Assembly: GCA_039725955.1 (NCBI GenBank)
Contig: CP091033.1
Location: forward strand, 1,178,001 to 1,242,000
DNA length: 64,000 nt
Direction: 5' to 3'
Origin: Sinorhizobium sp. B11
GTDB lineage: Bacteria; Pseudomonadota; Alphaproteobacteria; Rhizobiales; Rhizobiaceae
This document shows, piece by piece, positions 8,110 through 17,072 of the stretch; position 1 is the first letter of the stretch; each line of letters begins with the position of its first letter. The notes below the pieces were generated by a model that saw nothing but the letters and a program-made list of their open reading frames with translations, did not search any database and was not told the DNA's origin. A program made the position numbers and the translations under genes.

Positions 8110-9003
8110 TCAAGCGACGAGGCTTTCGGCCTCGATTTCGGCGACAAACTGGGCAACGGTCTCGCCGATGATTTCGGGGTGGTCCTCCTGCAGATAGTGC
8201 AGGCCCGACTGGAGCTTCACCAGCCGGCAATTGTGCAGACGTCTCGCAAAATCCTCTGCAACCGCCGGCGGAATGAGCGCACCCGGATCTCCGGCGATGA
8301 GGAGCTTCGGATAGGTCGATACCGCCAAAGCCTCATGTGCTTTTTCCATGGTTGCATAGACATCCGCCGGCTCACCGGCAATCGGCAGTTCATTCGGAAA
8401 TCGCCAGGTTGGCCGACGCGAGGCCGGTGTGGGGAACGGCGCTCGATAGACGGCCATCTCCTCCTCGCTGAGTTGGCGGGAGGTTGCGCCAGGAAGTACG
8501 CCTTCAACGAAGATATTTTCCCTCAGGATGAGTTCCTCGCCCTCTCCCGGCGTGCGAAACTTGCGAAATATCTCACGCTCGGCACTGTTCTGCAGGAATT
8601 CGTCCCAGGTCGGTATCGGCCGGATGAACTCCATGAAGGCTAGGCCACGAACGAAGTCGGGACGGCGGGCGGCGAGATGGAGTGCCAGCCCGCTTCCCCA
8701 ATCCTGGGCGACGAGATAGGCCGACTTAATGCCCATCGTCGCGATGAACGCATCGAGGTAACGCGCATGATCCTCGAAGCGATAGGCAATGTCCGGCTTG
8801 CCCGATTGTCCGAAGCCGATCAGGTCGGGGGCAATGCAATGAGCGGCCTCGGCGACAAGCGGAATGATATTGCGCCAGATATAGGACGACGTGGGATTGC
8901 CATGCAGAAACAGGGCGACGGGGCCGTCCGTCCTGCCGGCCTCGCGATATGCCATTTCGGAATCGAGCACCGGCACGCGCGGCAGACTGATATCATGTCT
9001 CAT
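8110..9003 (-). CDS. dhaA: Haloalkane dehalogenase, DhaA-like (subfamily II type)
   Basis: A 297-residue alpha/beta hydrolase that replaces halogen by hydroxyl on haloalkanes. All five functional positions are present: nucleophile D101 in QDWGS, halide-binding W102 and N36 (HGNPTSS), catalytic acid E125 in MEFIRP, and base H269 in GLHYLQEDHP. The blocks FIRPIPTWDEF and RFPNELPIAGEPA match the Rhodococcus DhaA type. There is no signal peptide. The start at 9003 is chosen because its ATG overlaps the upstream TetR stop by 11 bp, implying coupled translation. The natural substrate in rhizobia is not evident. Confidence 0.88.
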   Translation of the reverse strand: MRHDISLPRVPVLDSEMAYREAGRTDGPVALFLHGNPTSSYIWRNIIPLVAEAAHCIAPDLIGFGQSGKPDIAYRFEDHARYLDAFIATMGIKSAYLVAQDWGSGLALHLAARRPDFVRGLAFMEFIRPIPTWDEFLQNSAEREIFRKFRTPGEGEELILRENIFVEGVLPGATSRQLSEEEMAVYRAPFPTPASRRPTWRFPNELPIAGEPADVYATMEKAHEALAVSTYPKLLIAGDPGALIPPAVAEDFARRLHNCRLVKLQSGLHYLQEDHPEIIGETVAQFVAEIEAESLVA

Positions 9004-9601
9004 GGGTGTGATCCTTGAACACGGTGGCAAAAACGATCTTCTTGAACCGCTCCAAGGGCTGGGCATCCCGCGATACTTTCATGCGCAGGATCGCACCTTC
9101 CCATGAAGCAAGGAGGAATTCGGCCAGATCTTCCGGACCGATCGCATCATCGATCTCTCCGGAGGCCTGTCCTTCGGCAATGCAAGCCGTAAATGGCGCG
9201 CTCCATTCGCCAAAAATTTCCGCGAGCCGCGTGCGCAGCATCTCGCTCTGCGGCGCCGCCTCCAGGCTGAGATCGCCGATGAGGCAGCCGCGGCTGAAAC
9301 CATCGGCAGCCAGACGGCCGGTGATGATATCGAGGTATTTCTCGATGCGCTGGCGTGGCCTCAGCCTCACATCCCCCAGCGCCGTCTCGATGGCACACTG
9401 AAGATCCTGAAAATAGAGATCGAGCACCTCCTTCGTGAATTCCTCTTTGGAACGGAAGTGGTTGGTAAACGAGCCCTGCGGCACGCCCGCCTCGGCAACG
9501 ATGTCGCGAACGCCTGCGCCAATGTAACCCTTGCGGAACATGACCTTGCGGCCCGCTTCAAGAATGGTGTTTCGGTGTGAGTGCTTTGCCATGGCTGCCA
9601 T
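8993..9601 (-). CDS. TetR-family regulator of the dehalogenase
   Basis: About 202 residues with an N-terminal helix-turn-helix (VRDIVAEAGVPQGSFTNHF, about residues 32-50) followed by a ligand-binding C-terminal half of the AcrR/YxaF kind. It is translated just before, and overlaps, the dehalogenase, so it probably represses its own two-gene operon. Two starts are possible, 9601 and 9592; neither has a strong ribosome site. A palindrome abutting the start is the likely operator. Confidence 0.82.
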   Translation of the reverse strand: MAAMAKHSHRNTILEAGRKVMFRKGYIGAGVRDIVAEAGVPQGSFTNHFRSKEEFTKEVLDLYFQDLQCAIETALGDVRLRPRQRIEKYLDIITGRLAADGFSRGCLIGDLSLEAAPQSEMLRTRLAEIFGEWSAPFTACIAEGQASGEIDDAIGPEDLAEFLLASWEGAILRMKVSRDAQPLERFKKIVFATVFKDHTHET

Positions 9602-9620
9602 AATACGTACGACCGTATTA
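9601..9620. promoter_or_regulatory. Candidate TetR operator
   Basis: TAATACGTACGACCGTATTA has 7-bp inverted arms TAATACG/CGTATTA around six bases and touches the first possible start codon of the TetR gene. Symmetry, size and position fit autorepression by TetR-family dimers. Confidence 0.6.
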
Positions 9621-9677
9621 AAATCAAGAGTGAAATTGCCGGCGCGACGTAAAGGGCGTCAAACCGAAAAACATGCA

Positions 9678-9712
9678 TAAAAATAAAGGCACCCGCCTAC
9701 CGGCCGGTGCCT
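9678..9712 (-). terminator. Intrinsic terminator after the 44-residue peptide gene
   Basis: Read on the minus strand, AAGGCACC and GGTGCCTT (plus-strand 9685-9692 and 9705-9712) form an 8-bp stem followed by TTTATTTTT. It lies 32 bp after the small gene's stop, ahead of the TetR operator, and supports a real short transcript ending here. Confidence 0.65.
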
Positions 9713-9743
9713 TGATCATTTCCACGATATCGAACTTAGCGGC

Positions 9744-9878
9744 CTACAGGGAACCAGACATTCCCGAGGTCGCAGCAAGTAGTCCGTATAGTGCCGACGG
9801 CTCATCAGAGAACACGTCATAAATACAGGGTGCTGCGAAAACCGCTGCTCCCAGAATGACAATGATGATCCTTTTCAT
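9744..9878 (-). CDS. 44-residue hydrophobic or exported peptide, unknown function
   Basis: The reading frame begins with ATG 9878, seven bases after a GGAGG ribosome site, and encodes 44 residues. The N-terminus is MKRIIIVILGAAVFAAP, a positively charged start plus a hydrophobic run like a signal peptide or single membrane span, followed by a small polar tail rich in S, A and G with one Cys. It ends at TAG 9744 and is followed by an intrinsic terminator. It starts 49 bp after the ohr gene and may share its transcript. The combination of ribosome site, terminator and leader-like N-terminus makes a real gene likely. I do not recognise a family. Confidence 0.6.
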   Translation of the reverse strand: MKRIIIVILGAAVFAAPCIYDVFSDEPSALYGLLAATSGMSGSL

Positions 9879-9891
9879 CGAAGCCTCCATC

Positions 9892-9910
9892 GGCGCAGCC
9901 GGACTGCGCC
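9892..9910. other. Hairpin between ohr and the small peptide gene
   Basis: GGCGCAG (9892-9898) and CTGCGCC (9904-9910) pair exactly around a 5-nt loop, just upstream of the GGAGG of the small gene. It may end part of the ohr transcript or limit ribosome access. Confidence 0.4.
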
Positions 9911-9927
9911 TTCTGTTATCAGTATCC

Positions 9928-10344
9928 CTAGACGAGGTTCAGCTCGACATTGATGTTGCCGCGCGTCGCCTTCGAATAAGGGCAGGTCTGATGAGCCTCT
10001 TCGACCAGCGCTCGGGCGACCTCGGGCTCCAGACCCGGCAGGCTGATGTTGAGGCGAGCCTGCAGGAAATAGGCGTCGCCCGTCATGCCGAGATCGACTT
10101 CCGCATCGACAGCGGTATCGGCGGGAAGCCTCAGCTTCCGCTTACCGGCAGCAAGGCCCATCGCGCCGATGAAGCAGGCGGACCAGCCGGCAGCAAAGAG
10201 CTGTTCGGGATTGGTGCCGGCATGGGCGCTGCCCGGAGGCGAAAGCTTCACGTCGAGCTGCGCGTCACTGCTGCGGGCGGAGCCGTCACGGCCGCCTGTC
10301 GTGTGGGTCTTGCCGGTATAAAGAACCTTTTCAATCGTCGTCAT
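9928..10344 (-). CDS. ohr: Ohr/OsmC-family organic hydroperoxide resistance protein
   Basis: A 138-residue cytoplasmic thiol peroxidase reducing organic hydroperoxides. Both redox cysteines are present in their family contexts: C57 in NPEQLFAAGWSACF and C121 in CPYSKATRGN. R19 and E47 are candidates for the conserved Arg and Glu of the active site. The length matches Ohr rather than the longer OsmC variants. No OhrR-type MarR regulator lies next to it; the adjacent upstream genes are a two-component system about 160 bp away. Confidence 0.92.
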   Translation of the reverse strand: MTTIEKVLYTGKTHTTGGRDGSARSSDAQLDVKLSPPGSAHAGTNPEQLFAAGWSACFIGAMGLAAGKRKLRLPADTAVDAEVDLGMTGDAYFLQARLNISLPGLEPEVARALVEEAHQTCPYSKATRGNINVELNLV

Positions 10345-10502
10345 GAGAGCAATCCTCGATTTCGTGTCGCGAGCTGCGACATCTGGTGACGGAGTGGTTT
10401 TGACGGTTTGACGTATCCGCTATGTTTCCGAAATCGGCCGAACTGTATCAAAGCGTAGCGCAGGTCAATCTGGACATTTTCGCATACAAAACAGCGAAAA
10501 AT

Positions 10503-11828
10503 TCAGTTGGCGCGGATGGTGACCTCGGCGGCCAATCCGCCGCCCTCGCGGTTATACAACCGCACTGAACCGCCGATCGCGGCGGCCAGCTGCTGGGCGA
10601 TGGCAAGACCGAGTCCCGTGCCGCCTGTCTCGCGATTGCGCGATTGCTCCAGCCGGAAGAAGGGCTGCATTGCAGCCTCGAGCATAGCCTCTGGAATGCC
10701 GGGGCCACGGTCCGTCACGGTGATAACGATCGCCTCTTCACCGTTTCGCTCGACGCCGATTTCGGCGGCCCCAGCAAATTTCAGGGCGTTGTCGATGAAA
10801 TTCGTCAGAATACGACGCAAGGCATGTGGCTTGGTCGATGCGACGCCCTGCACCAGACCGACGACACTGACGTCTTTGTCCATGTCCTGATAGTCGTAGG
10901 CGATGCTATCGATGAAGGACGAGAGATCGATGCGCGAAAACTTTTCACCACTTCCGTGGGCGCTGCGGGCATAAGCGATTCCGTCCTGCACCAGGCGTTC
11001 GATCTCGCCGAGATCGCGGACCAGCTTGTCCTTCTCGGGGGACTCATCTGCCATGTCGGCGCGCAGCCGCATGCGGGTGATCGGCGTTTGCAGGTCGTGG
11101 GAGATTGCGGCCAGTATCTGCACACGCTCCTCGAGATAGTGCGCAATTCGCTCCCGCATGGCGTTGAAGGCGCGAGCCGCATGGGCAACCTCGCTCGGTC
11201 CGCGCTCACTGAGCGGCGGCCCCTTCTTGTTCGGGTCAAGTTCATCTGCTGCCGCGGCAAGAGCGCCAAGCGGGCGGATCGCCTGACGCACGGCAAACCA
11301 CGTGCAGAGCACAAGCAGCGCCATTTGAATGGCAAGCACGTAGGGCAGCCATGCCGCAATGGGCATGGGCGGGCGCGGCGTGATTTCAATCGTCAGGGGA
11401 CTTCCATCACTCAGCGTCAGATGCGCCTGCAGGCGGCTAATGTCGCCTGGAATCGATTCCATGCGGATCGGATAAATACCCCCGATCGCCTCTTCGATCC
11501 TGCCGCCGATTTCCTTGCCCTTGCTGGAGTTATCGGGCACGCCCGGCAGACCCGGCCCAAGTTCGAAACGATAATTGCCGCGACTCAGGCGGTCGAGCAG
11601 GTCGCCGCGCTGATCCGCCGGCAGGCGGTCGAGTACCGCAATCGAGGTCGCAACGTCACTCTCCAGCGTACCGAGCATGACGGCCTTGGCCGACATGGAA
11701 CGCTCGACGAAGAGCACCGTGAATGACAGGCCGTAGGCAATCGCCAGGCCGAAGAGCAGGATAAGGAAAAGCCGGGCCCTCAGTGTGCTCGGCCAAAACC
11801 CGAAGCGAAGCCCCCCGCTCGCACTCAT
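10503..11828 (-). CDS. EnvZ-type membrane sensor histidine kinase
   Basis: A 441-residue protein with transmembrane segments near residues 20-41 and 160-180 enclosing a periplasmic sensor of about 120 residues, then a HAMP region (about 180-235), a dimerisation box with phospho-acceptor H244 (AAISHDLQTPITRMRLRAD) and an ATPase domain with DNALKFAG, DRGPGIPE and GGTGLGLAI. Its ATG overlaps the upstream regulator's stop as ATGA, so the two are translationally coupled partners. The signal sensed is unknown. Proteins of this build in rhizobia often accompany cell-envelope or metal responses, which is only a guess here. Confidence 0.88.
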   Translation of the reverse strand: MSASGGLRFGFWPSTLRARLFLILLFGLAIAYGLSFTVLFVERSMSAKAVMLGTLESDVATSIAVLDRLPADQRGDLLDRLSRGNYRFELGPGLPGVPDNSSKGKEIGGRIEEAIGGIYPIRMESIPGDISRLQAHLTLSDGSPLTIEITPRPPMPIAAWLPYVLAIQMALLVLCTWFAVRQAIRPLGALAAAADELDPNKKGPPLSERGPSEVAHAARAFNAMRERIAHYLEERVQILAAISHDLQTPITRMRLRADMADESPEKDKLVRDLGEIERLVQDGIAYARSAHGSGEKFSRIDLSSFIDSIAYDYQDMDKDVSVVGLVQGVASTKPHALRRILTNFIDNALKFAGAAEIGVERNGEEAIVITVTDRGPGIPEAMLEAAMQPFFRLEQSRNRETGGTGLGLAIAQQLAAAIGGSVRLYNREGGGLAAEVTIRAN

Positions 11829-12565
11829 GACCTCGCCTCTTCAATCTCCACCGGAACGGAAAAGACGTAACCCTCGCTGCGCACCGTCTTGATATAGGTC
11901 GGCTCGCGTGCGTCATCGCCCAATCGCTGACGCACGCGGCTGACCAGAAGGTCGATCGAGCGGTCGAAGAGTTCCGCATCGCGGCCCTGGGTCAGGTTCA
12001 AGAGCTGATCGCGGTTGAGCACCCGCTGGGGATGATCGATGAAGACGCGCAGCAGCCGATATTCGGCACCGCTGAGCGCAATCTCCGTTCCCTGCCTGTC
12101 GAGAAGATGCCGGCCGACAGTATCGAGACGCCAGTCGCCGAAACGAAGCCATTGCCCCGCCTCCGAGATCTGCAGGTTCGGAGGCAGAGCGCGCGTGCGT
12201 CGCAGCACAGCCTTTATGCGCGCCAGCAATTCGCGCGCTGCGAAGGGTTTCGGCAGATAATCGTCGGCACCCATCTCCAGCCCGATGATGCGATCCATCT
12301 CGTCGCTCCTGGCCGTGAGCATCAGGATCGGCGTAGCCTTATGCTTACCAGCACGCAGCTCGCGGCAGAGCACGAGCCCGTCGTCACCCGGCATCATGAC
12401 GTCGAGCACGATGAGATCGACCGTATTGCCTTCGAGAAAACTGCGCATCTGTCGGCCATCGGCCGCGACTGACGCCCGAAGACCGTTCTTCTTCAGATAG
12501 CTCGAAACCAGCTCACGGATTTCACGATCGTCATCGACGATCAGGATATGGTCGATATGCTCCAT
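11825..12565 (-). CDS. OmpR-family response regulator
   Basis: A 246-residue regulator: receiver domain (residues 5-120) with acidic pocket D11/D12, phospho-acceptor D55 in LDVMMPGDDG and KPF switch lysine, then a winged-helix DNA-binding domain (about 140-240, with SGAEYRLLRVF and RDAELFDRSIDLLVSRVRQ). It is first in a two-gene operon with the sensor kinase, overlapping it by 4 bp. Targets are not evident from the window. Confidence 0.92.
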   Translation of the reverse strand: MEHIDHILIVDDDREIRELVSSYLKKNGLRASVAADGRQMRSFLEGNTVDLIVLDVMMPGDDGLVLCRELRAGKHKATPILMLTARSDEMDRIIGLEMGADDYLPKPFAARELLARIKAVLRRTRALPPNLQISEAGQWLRFGDWRLDTVGRHLLDRQGTEIALSGAEYRLLRVFIDHPQRVLNRDQLLNLTQGRDAELFDRSIDLLVSRVRQRLGDDAREPTYIKTVRSEGYVFSVPVEIEEARS

Positions 12566-12654
12566 GTCAGGACTTTCGGATCCTCTATCTGTTGGCGCCA
12601 GCAGAATTTTTATCTTAACGCAGACTCACTGCTTCCTGTTTTGACTCTGAATTG

Positions 12655-12689
12655 GCTGCCGCGAAACAGGGAATTCCGTCCGCGGCAGC
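12655..12689 (-). terminator. Hairpin downstream of the Tat hydrolase gene
   Basis: GCTGCCGCG (12655-12663) and CGCGGCAGC (12681-12689) are exact complements, 11 bp after the hydrolase stop on the minus strand. There is no clear T-run, so termination is likely but not certain. Confidence 0.45.
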
Positions 12690-12700
12690 AAAGGCTGACT

Positions 12701-13741
12701 TTAGAAGCGATCGACATCCAGGATGGCCTGGGCAAAGGCCTGCGGCGCTTCTTGCGGCAGGTTGTGGCCGATGCCGCCGGTGATGGTGCGATGCTCATAT
12801 CTGCCGGTGAACTTCTTAGCATAGGCAGAAGGGTCCGGATGCGGCGCGCCATTGGCGTCGCCCTCCATGGTGATGGTCGGCACTGTGATGACCGGGAAGG
12901 CGGCAAGTTTCTTTTCCAACGCGTCATACTTCTTTTCGCCATTGGCAAGGCCAAGCCGCCAGCGGTAGTTGTGGATGGTGATCGCGACATGATCCGGGTT
13001 TTCGAATGCCTTGGCGGTGCGGTCGAAAGTTGCGTCATCAAATTTCCACTGCGGCGAAGCGAGCTTCCAAATCAGCTTCGCGAAATCATGCCGGTTGGCC
13101 TCGTAGCCCTCGCGGCCGCGTTCCGTAGCGAAATAGAACTGGTACCACCAGGACAACTCGGCCTGCGGCGGAAGCGGCTTCTTGTTGGCTTCCTGGCTGC
13201 CGATCAGATAGCCGCTGACAGAGACCAAACCCTTGCAGCGTTCCGGCCAGACGGCGGCCAGGATGTCCGCAGTGCGGCCGCCCCAGTCATAGCCGCCGAT
13301 CACGGCACGCTCGATCTTCAAAGCATCCATGAAGGCGATGATATCGATGGCGATGGCAGCCTGCTGACCGTTGCGCGGTGTCTTCGCGGAGAGGAATTCG
13401 GTTGTGCCATAGCCGCGCAGATAGGGGATCAGTACCCGGTAGCCGGCATCGGCGAGCGCAGGCGCTACATCGACGTAGCTGTAGATGTCGTAGGGCCAGC
13501 CATGGAGCAGCAGCACAACCGGACCATTTGCGGGACCGGCTTCAGCGTAGCCGACATTCAATACGCCAGCCTTGATCTGCTTCAGCGGTGCAAAGGACGT
13601 ATTCGAACCTGGCGTGACGGCGGGCGCGGTCACCTGTGACTGGGCGCCGGCGGCGCTGGTCAGACCGAACTCGACGGCAGCCATGGTCATGGCCGCAACA
13701 CCGAAAAAACGACGACGCTGAATATTGATTTCGCTGGACAT
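12701..13741 (-). CDS. Tat-exported alpha/beta hydrolase, epoxide-hydrolase-like
   Basis: 346 residues. The N-terminus has a twin-arginine signal (QRRRFFG at 8-14, then a hydrophobic stretch to AGAQS), so export in folded form is expected. The core has oxyanion motif HGWP (80-83) and nucleophile elbow GGYDWGG with Asp152 in the nucleophile position, the epoxide hydrolase/haloalkane dehalogenase pattern rather than a Ser esterase. A terminal GGIGHNLPQE supplies the His. Start 13741 has GGAGAAAG upstream; a longer frame has no supported start. The substrate is unknown. Confidence 0.82.
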   Translation of the reverse strand: MSSEINIQRRRFFGVAAMTMAAVEFGLTSAAGAQSQVTAPAVTPGSNTSFAPLKQIKAGVLNVGYAEAGPANGPVVLLLHGWPYDIYSYVDVAPALADAGYRVLIPYLRGYGTTEFLSAKTPRNGQQAAIAIDIIAFMDALKIERAVIGGYDWGGRTADILAAVWPERCKGLVSVSGYLIGSQEANKKPLPPQAELSWWYQFYFATERGREGYEANRHDFAKLIWKLASPQWKFDDATFDRTAKAFENPDHVAITIHNYRWRLGLANGEKKYDALEKKLAAFPVITVPTITMEGDANGAPHPDPSAYAKKFTGRYEHRTITGGIGHNLPQEAPQAFAQAILDVDRF

Positions 13742-13876
13742 TGGCTTTCTCCGTTTCAAGTTGATGGCAAGGAGAAAACAGCTCGCATGTATCCCCGATG
13801 TTTCGGTATCCGCTTCAATTGCATGCGGATGTAGCATCCGGGCTTCCGGATACGTTCTGATACAATGGCTGCCTTC

Positions 13877-14248
13877 CTAATCGAAAATCCGTTGGATGAG
13901 GAAATCACGAAGCACGACGGCATTGTTGTGCTCATCATCGCGGGCGGCATAAAGCAGGGTGACCGTGCCTTTTTCTGCGAAACCGAGCACCTGATCTACC
14001 TCTTCCTCCTTTTGCTGAAGCTCGACGATGTAGCGCTTGCAGAACTCCTCCCAGCGATCGGGCTCATGATTGAACCAGTGGCGCAGCTCGGTGCTGGGTG
14101 CGATATCCTTCAGCCAGGCATCGAGAGCAGCGCGGTCTTTGCTGAGGCCGCGCGGCCAGATGCGATCGACAAGCAGGCGGGCGCCATCGGCAGCAGCTTT
14201 GGCCGCATAAACCCGCTTCAGCTTTATATTTTCCGGACTGATCGTCAT
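13877..14248 (-). CDS. DUF488 (YeaO-type) protein
   Basis: A 123-residue cytoplasmic protein with the DUF488 hallmarks: LLVDRIWPRGLSKD near residues 25-38, a central TELRHWFNHEPDRWEEF stretch and a C-terminal GTVTLLYAARDDEHNNA segment. The family is widespread in bacteria and its biochemical role is not established. It stands alone between the Tat hydrolase and a divergent DipZ-like gene. Confidence 0.88.
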   Translation of the reverse strand: MTISPENIKLKRVYAAKAAADGARLLVDRIWPRGLSKDRAALDAWLKDIAPSTELRHWFNHEPDRWEEFCKRYIVELQQKEEEVDQVLGFAEKGTVTLLYAARDDEHNNAVVLRDFLIQRIFD

Positions 14249-14474
14249 GTGATCCTACCTGCTCGGCCACGCTCTCCCAAAAGAAGGTTCGATCGGCGAG
14301 AGCCATGATGCGGGAAGATAGCGCAGCTCTCATCTGTGCGCTTCCTACACTTCGGTACACATTGCCATCAAACCAGACACATCCGAGATACATCGCCTCG
14401 ACCAGATAGCCACGTTGCTGATCGGGCCGCATCGCCGTCCAGAGTCCGATCACCCGGTTTCAAAGGAAACGACG

Positions 14475-16250
14475 ATGACACTTCTTATCATTGCTTATCT
14501 TGGAGGGGCACTGACCATATTCAGCCCCTGCATTCTCCCCATTCTCCCCTTCGTCTTTGCCCGTGCCGGACAGCCATTCGTGCGCAGCACGCTGCCCATG
14601 CTGATCGGCATGGCCGCAACATTCGCGTTGGTAGCGACGCTTGCGGCAGTTGGCGGCAGCTGGGCGATCAACGCCAATGAATATGGCCGCCTTGCCGCGC
14701 TGACCCTGCTTGCCATCTTTGGCCTCAGTCTTCTTTCGCCCCGTATCGCAAGCTTCATCACCCAGCCTGTCGTCGATTTCGGCAACCGCCTGCTGAACGC
14801 CTCCGGCAAGACCGGTGCTGCGCCGACTGTGGCGAGCGCGCTCGTTCTCGGCGTCGCGACCGGTCTGCTCTGGGCGCCCTGCGCCGGGCCAATCCTCGGT
14901 CTCGTACTGACCGGCGCCGCACTCCAGGGCGCGAACCTGCAGACGACGTTCCTGCTGCTTGCCTATGCCGCTGGCGCCGCCACTTCGCTGGCTATTGCAC
15001 TCTCAGTCGGCGGCAAGATCTTTGCCGGCATGAAGAAGTCGCTTGGCGTCAGCGAGCGCATTCGTCAGGGCCTCGGCGCTGCCGTACTCGCAGGCGTCGC
15101 TGTCATTGCACTCGGTCTCGACACTGGCCTGCTTTCGCAGCTTTCCTATGCCAGCACCGCATCCTTCGAGCAGGCCGTTCTCGACAGGGTGAATGTGAAG
15201 CCAACCGATGGAGGATCGTCCGAAGTCGCGAGCAACGACAAGGCGATCGGTCTTGCCGATGCGACGAAACCTTTCCATAGCGATCTGCCGGTCGAAGGTC
15301 GAGCGCCATCGCTGGACGGTGCCGTCGAATGGCTGAACTCGCCGCCGCTGACTATGGAACAACTCCGCGGCAAGGTCGTACTCGTCGATTTCTGGACCTA
15401 TTCCTGCATCAACTGCATCCGCACTATCCCCTATGTCCGCGCCTGGGCTGAAAAATACAAAGACCAGGGCCTGGTTGTGATCGGCGTGCATGCCCCGGAA
15501 TTTGCCTTCGAAAAGAAGATCGACAATGTCAAAAAGGCCATTGGCGACTTCAATATCGGCTATCCGGTCGCAATCGACAACGACTACAAGATCTGGCGCG
15601 CCTTCGATAACAGCTACTGGCCGGCTCATTACCTGATCGATGCCAAGGGCCAGATCCGCGAACATCACTTCGGCGAAGGCAACTACCGACAGACCGAGCA
15701 GGCGATCCAGGATCTGTTGCGCGAAGCCGGCAGCGAGATGGCAACAAGCGCACCGGTCGTGCCGGATGCGAAAGGTGCCGAGATGAGCCCGGACCTGAAG
15801 GACATCGGCTCCGGCGAGACCTATATCGGCTATCAGCAGGCCACCGGCTTTGCCTCCAATGAGAGCATGCGCGCCGATGCCAGCAGAGACTATTCGGTCA
15901 AGCAGCCTGGGCTCAACCAGTGGAGTCTTTCGGGCAAATGGACTGTCGGCGCCGAAGAGGCGACCCTCGATCAATCAGGCGGCGGCATCGCCTACCGCTT
16001 CAGCGCCCGCGACCTGCATCTCGTTCTTGGCCCAGCTACTGACGGCAAACCGATCCGCTTTCAGGTGACGGTCGACGGCAAGGCGCCAGGTGCCGACCAC
16101 GGCAGCGATATCGATGCCGATGGAAACGGCACGGTGACCTCAACCAAACTCTACCAGCTCGTGCGCCAGTCCGGTGCCGTGGAAGCACGCAACTTCGAGA
16201 TCCGTTTCCTCGATCCCGGCGTCCAGGCCTACGCCTTTACCTTCGGCTGA
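14475..16250 (+). CDS. DipZ-like CcdA-thioredoxin fusion membrane protein
   Basis: 591 residues in three parts. Residues 1-220 are a DsbD/CcdA-type membrane domain with the paired cysteines C19 (FSPCILPILPF) and C136 (LWAPCAGPILG). Residues about 280-430 form a TlpA/AhpC-like thioredoxin domain with active site C311-I-N-C314. The last 140 residues are the beta-rich domain seen in actinobacterial DipZ. The protein should carry electrons across the inner membrane to periplasmic thiols. Start 14475 follows AAGGAAA; the frame extends upstream without a better start. The next gene is a secreted hydrolase 42 bp downstream, possibly co-transcribed. Confidence 0.88.
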   Translation: MTLLIIAYLGGALTIFSPCILPILPFVFARAGQPFVRSTLPMLIGMAATFALVATLAAVGGSWAINANEYGRLAALTLLAIFGLSLLSPRIASFITQPVVDFGNRLLNASGKTGAAPTVASALVLGVATGLLWAPCAGPILGLVLTGAALQGANLQTTFLLLAYAAGAATSLAIALSVGGKIFAGMKKSLGVSERIRQGLGAAVLAGVAVIALGLDTGLLSQLSYASTASFEQAVLDRVNVKPTDGGSSEVASNDKAIGLADATKPFHSDLPVEGRAPSLDGAVEWLNSPPLTMEQLRGKVVLVDFWTYSCINCIRTIPYVRAWAEKYKDQGLVVIGVHAPEFAFEKKIDNVKKAIGDFNIGYPVAIDNDYKIWRAFDNSYWPAHYLIDAKGQIREHHFGEGNYRQTEQAIQDLLREAGSEMATSAPVVPDAKGAEMSPDLKDIGSGETYIGYQQATGFASNESMRADASRDYSVKQPGLNQWSLSGKWTVGAEEATLDQSGGGIAYRFSARDLHLVLGPATDGKPIRFQVTVDGKAPGADHGSDIDADGNGTVTSTKLYQLVRQSGAVEARNFEIRFLDPGVQAYAFTFG

Positions 16251-16292
16251 ACTTCCTACTCCCGTTTAACTTGAACAACAGGAATAAACACC

Positions 16293-17051
16293 ATGAAACA
16301 CAAGTATTTTTCCACACTCGCCATCGCCTTCGCCACCAGCGTCATCGCTTTCACCGCCCAGGCAGCAGAGGTGAAGAACATCGTCATCGTCCACGGCGCT
16401 CTTGCCGATGGTTCCGGCTGGCGCCAGGCGACTGAAATTCTCGAAAAACGCGGCTTCAACGTCACCATCGTCCAGGAGCCAATCACCTCGCTTGCCGATG
16501 ACGTCGCCGCCACCAACCGGGTGCTGGACCTGCAGGACGGCCCAACCCTGCTCGTCGGCCATAGCTATGGCGGCATGGTCATCACCGAAGCCGGCAACAG
16601 CCCCAATGTGGCGGGCCTGGTCTATGTCGCGGCCTTCCAGCCGGACAAGGGGGAAAGCCTCATCAGCCTGGCGAGTTCCAAGCCGGCTGGCGGCATGAAT
16701 ATTCGTGAGACGAAGGACGGAAAATATCTCTACCTAGACCCGGCCGCCTTCACGAACGACTTCGCCGCCGACCTGCCGAAGGACGAGGCGGCATTCCTCG
16801 CGAAGTCACAGGTCTTCGCCTCCAAGGAGGCTTTCTCTGCCAAGGCTGGCGATCCTGCCTGGAAGACCAAGAAAAGCTGGACGGTGGTGGCCACCGAAGA
16901 CCGTTCGATCAATCCCGATCTCGAACGCGACATGGCAAAGCGGGCAGGCAGCACGGTGACGGAGATCAAGGCAAGCCATGCTGTCTTCGCATCTCAGCCG
17001 GAAAAGGTTGCCGATGTGATCGCAAAGGCAGCCGAGGCGGCCAGCAAGTAA
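16293..17051 (+). CDS. Secreted alpha/beta hydrolase
   Basis: 252 residues. Residues 1-25 are a Sec signal peptide ending AQAA. The mature enzyme has oxyanion motif VHGALADGSGW, nucleophile S91 in GHSYGG and a C-terminal His in SHAVF, matching the EstA/salicylate-esterase-like group of small hydrolases. AGGA precedes the start. It follows the DipZ-like gene by 42 bp on the same strand and is convergent with the dhaL gene. The substrate cannot be read from sequence. Confidence 0.82.
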   Translation: MKHKYFSTLAIAFATSVIAFTAQAAEVKNIVIVHGALADGSGWRQATEILEKRGFNVTIVQEPITSLADDVAATNRVLDLQDGPTLLVGHSYGGMVITEAGNSPNVAGLVYVAAFQPDKGESLISLASSKPAGGMNIRETKDGKYLYLDPAAFTNDFAADLPKDEAAFLAKSQVFASKEAFSAKAGDPAWKTKKSWTVVATEDRSINPDLERDMAKRAGSTVTEIKASHAVFASQPEKVADVIAKAAEAASK

Positions 17052-17072
17052 TCGGATCAAAAGTAGCAACCG

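Noticed and set aside
15003..15974. 323-codon minus-strand frame inside the DipZ-like gene
   Set aside because: The plus-strand frame carries conserved Cys motifs of two domains; the antisense product resembles nothing.
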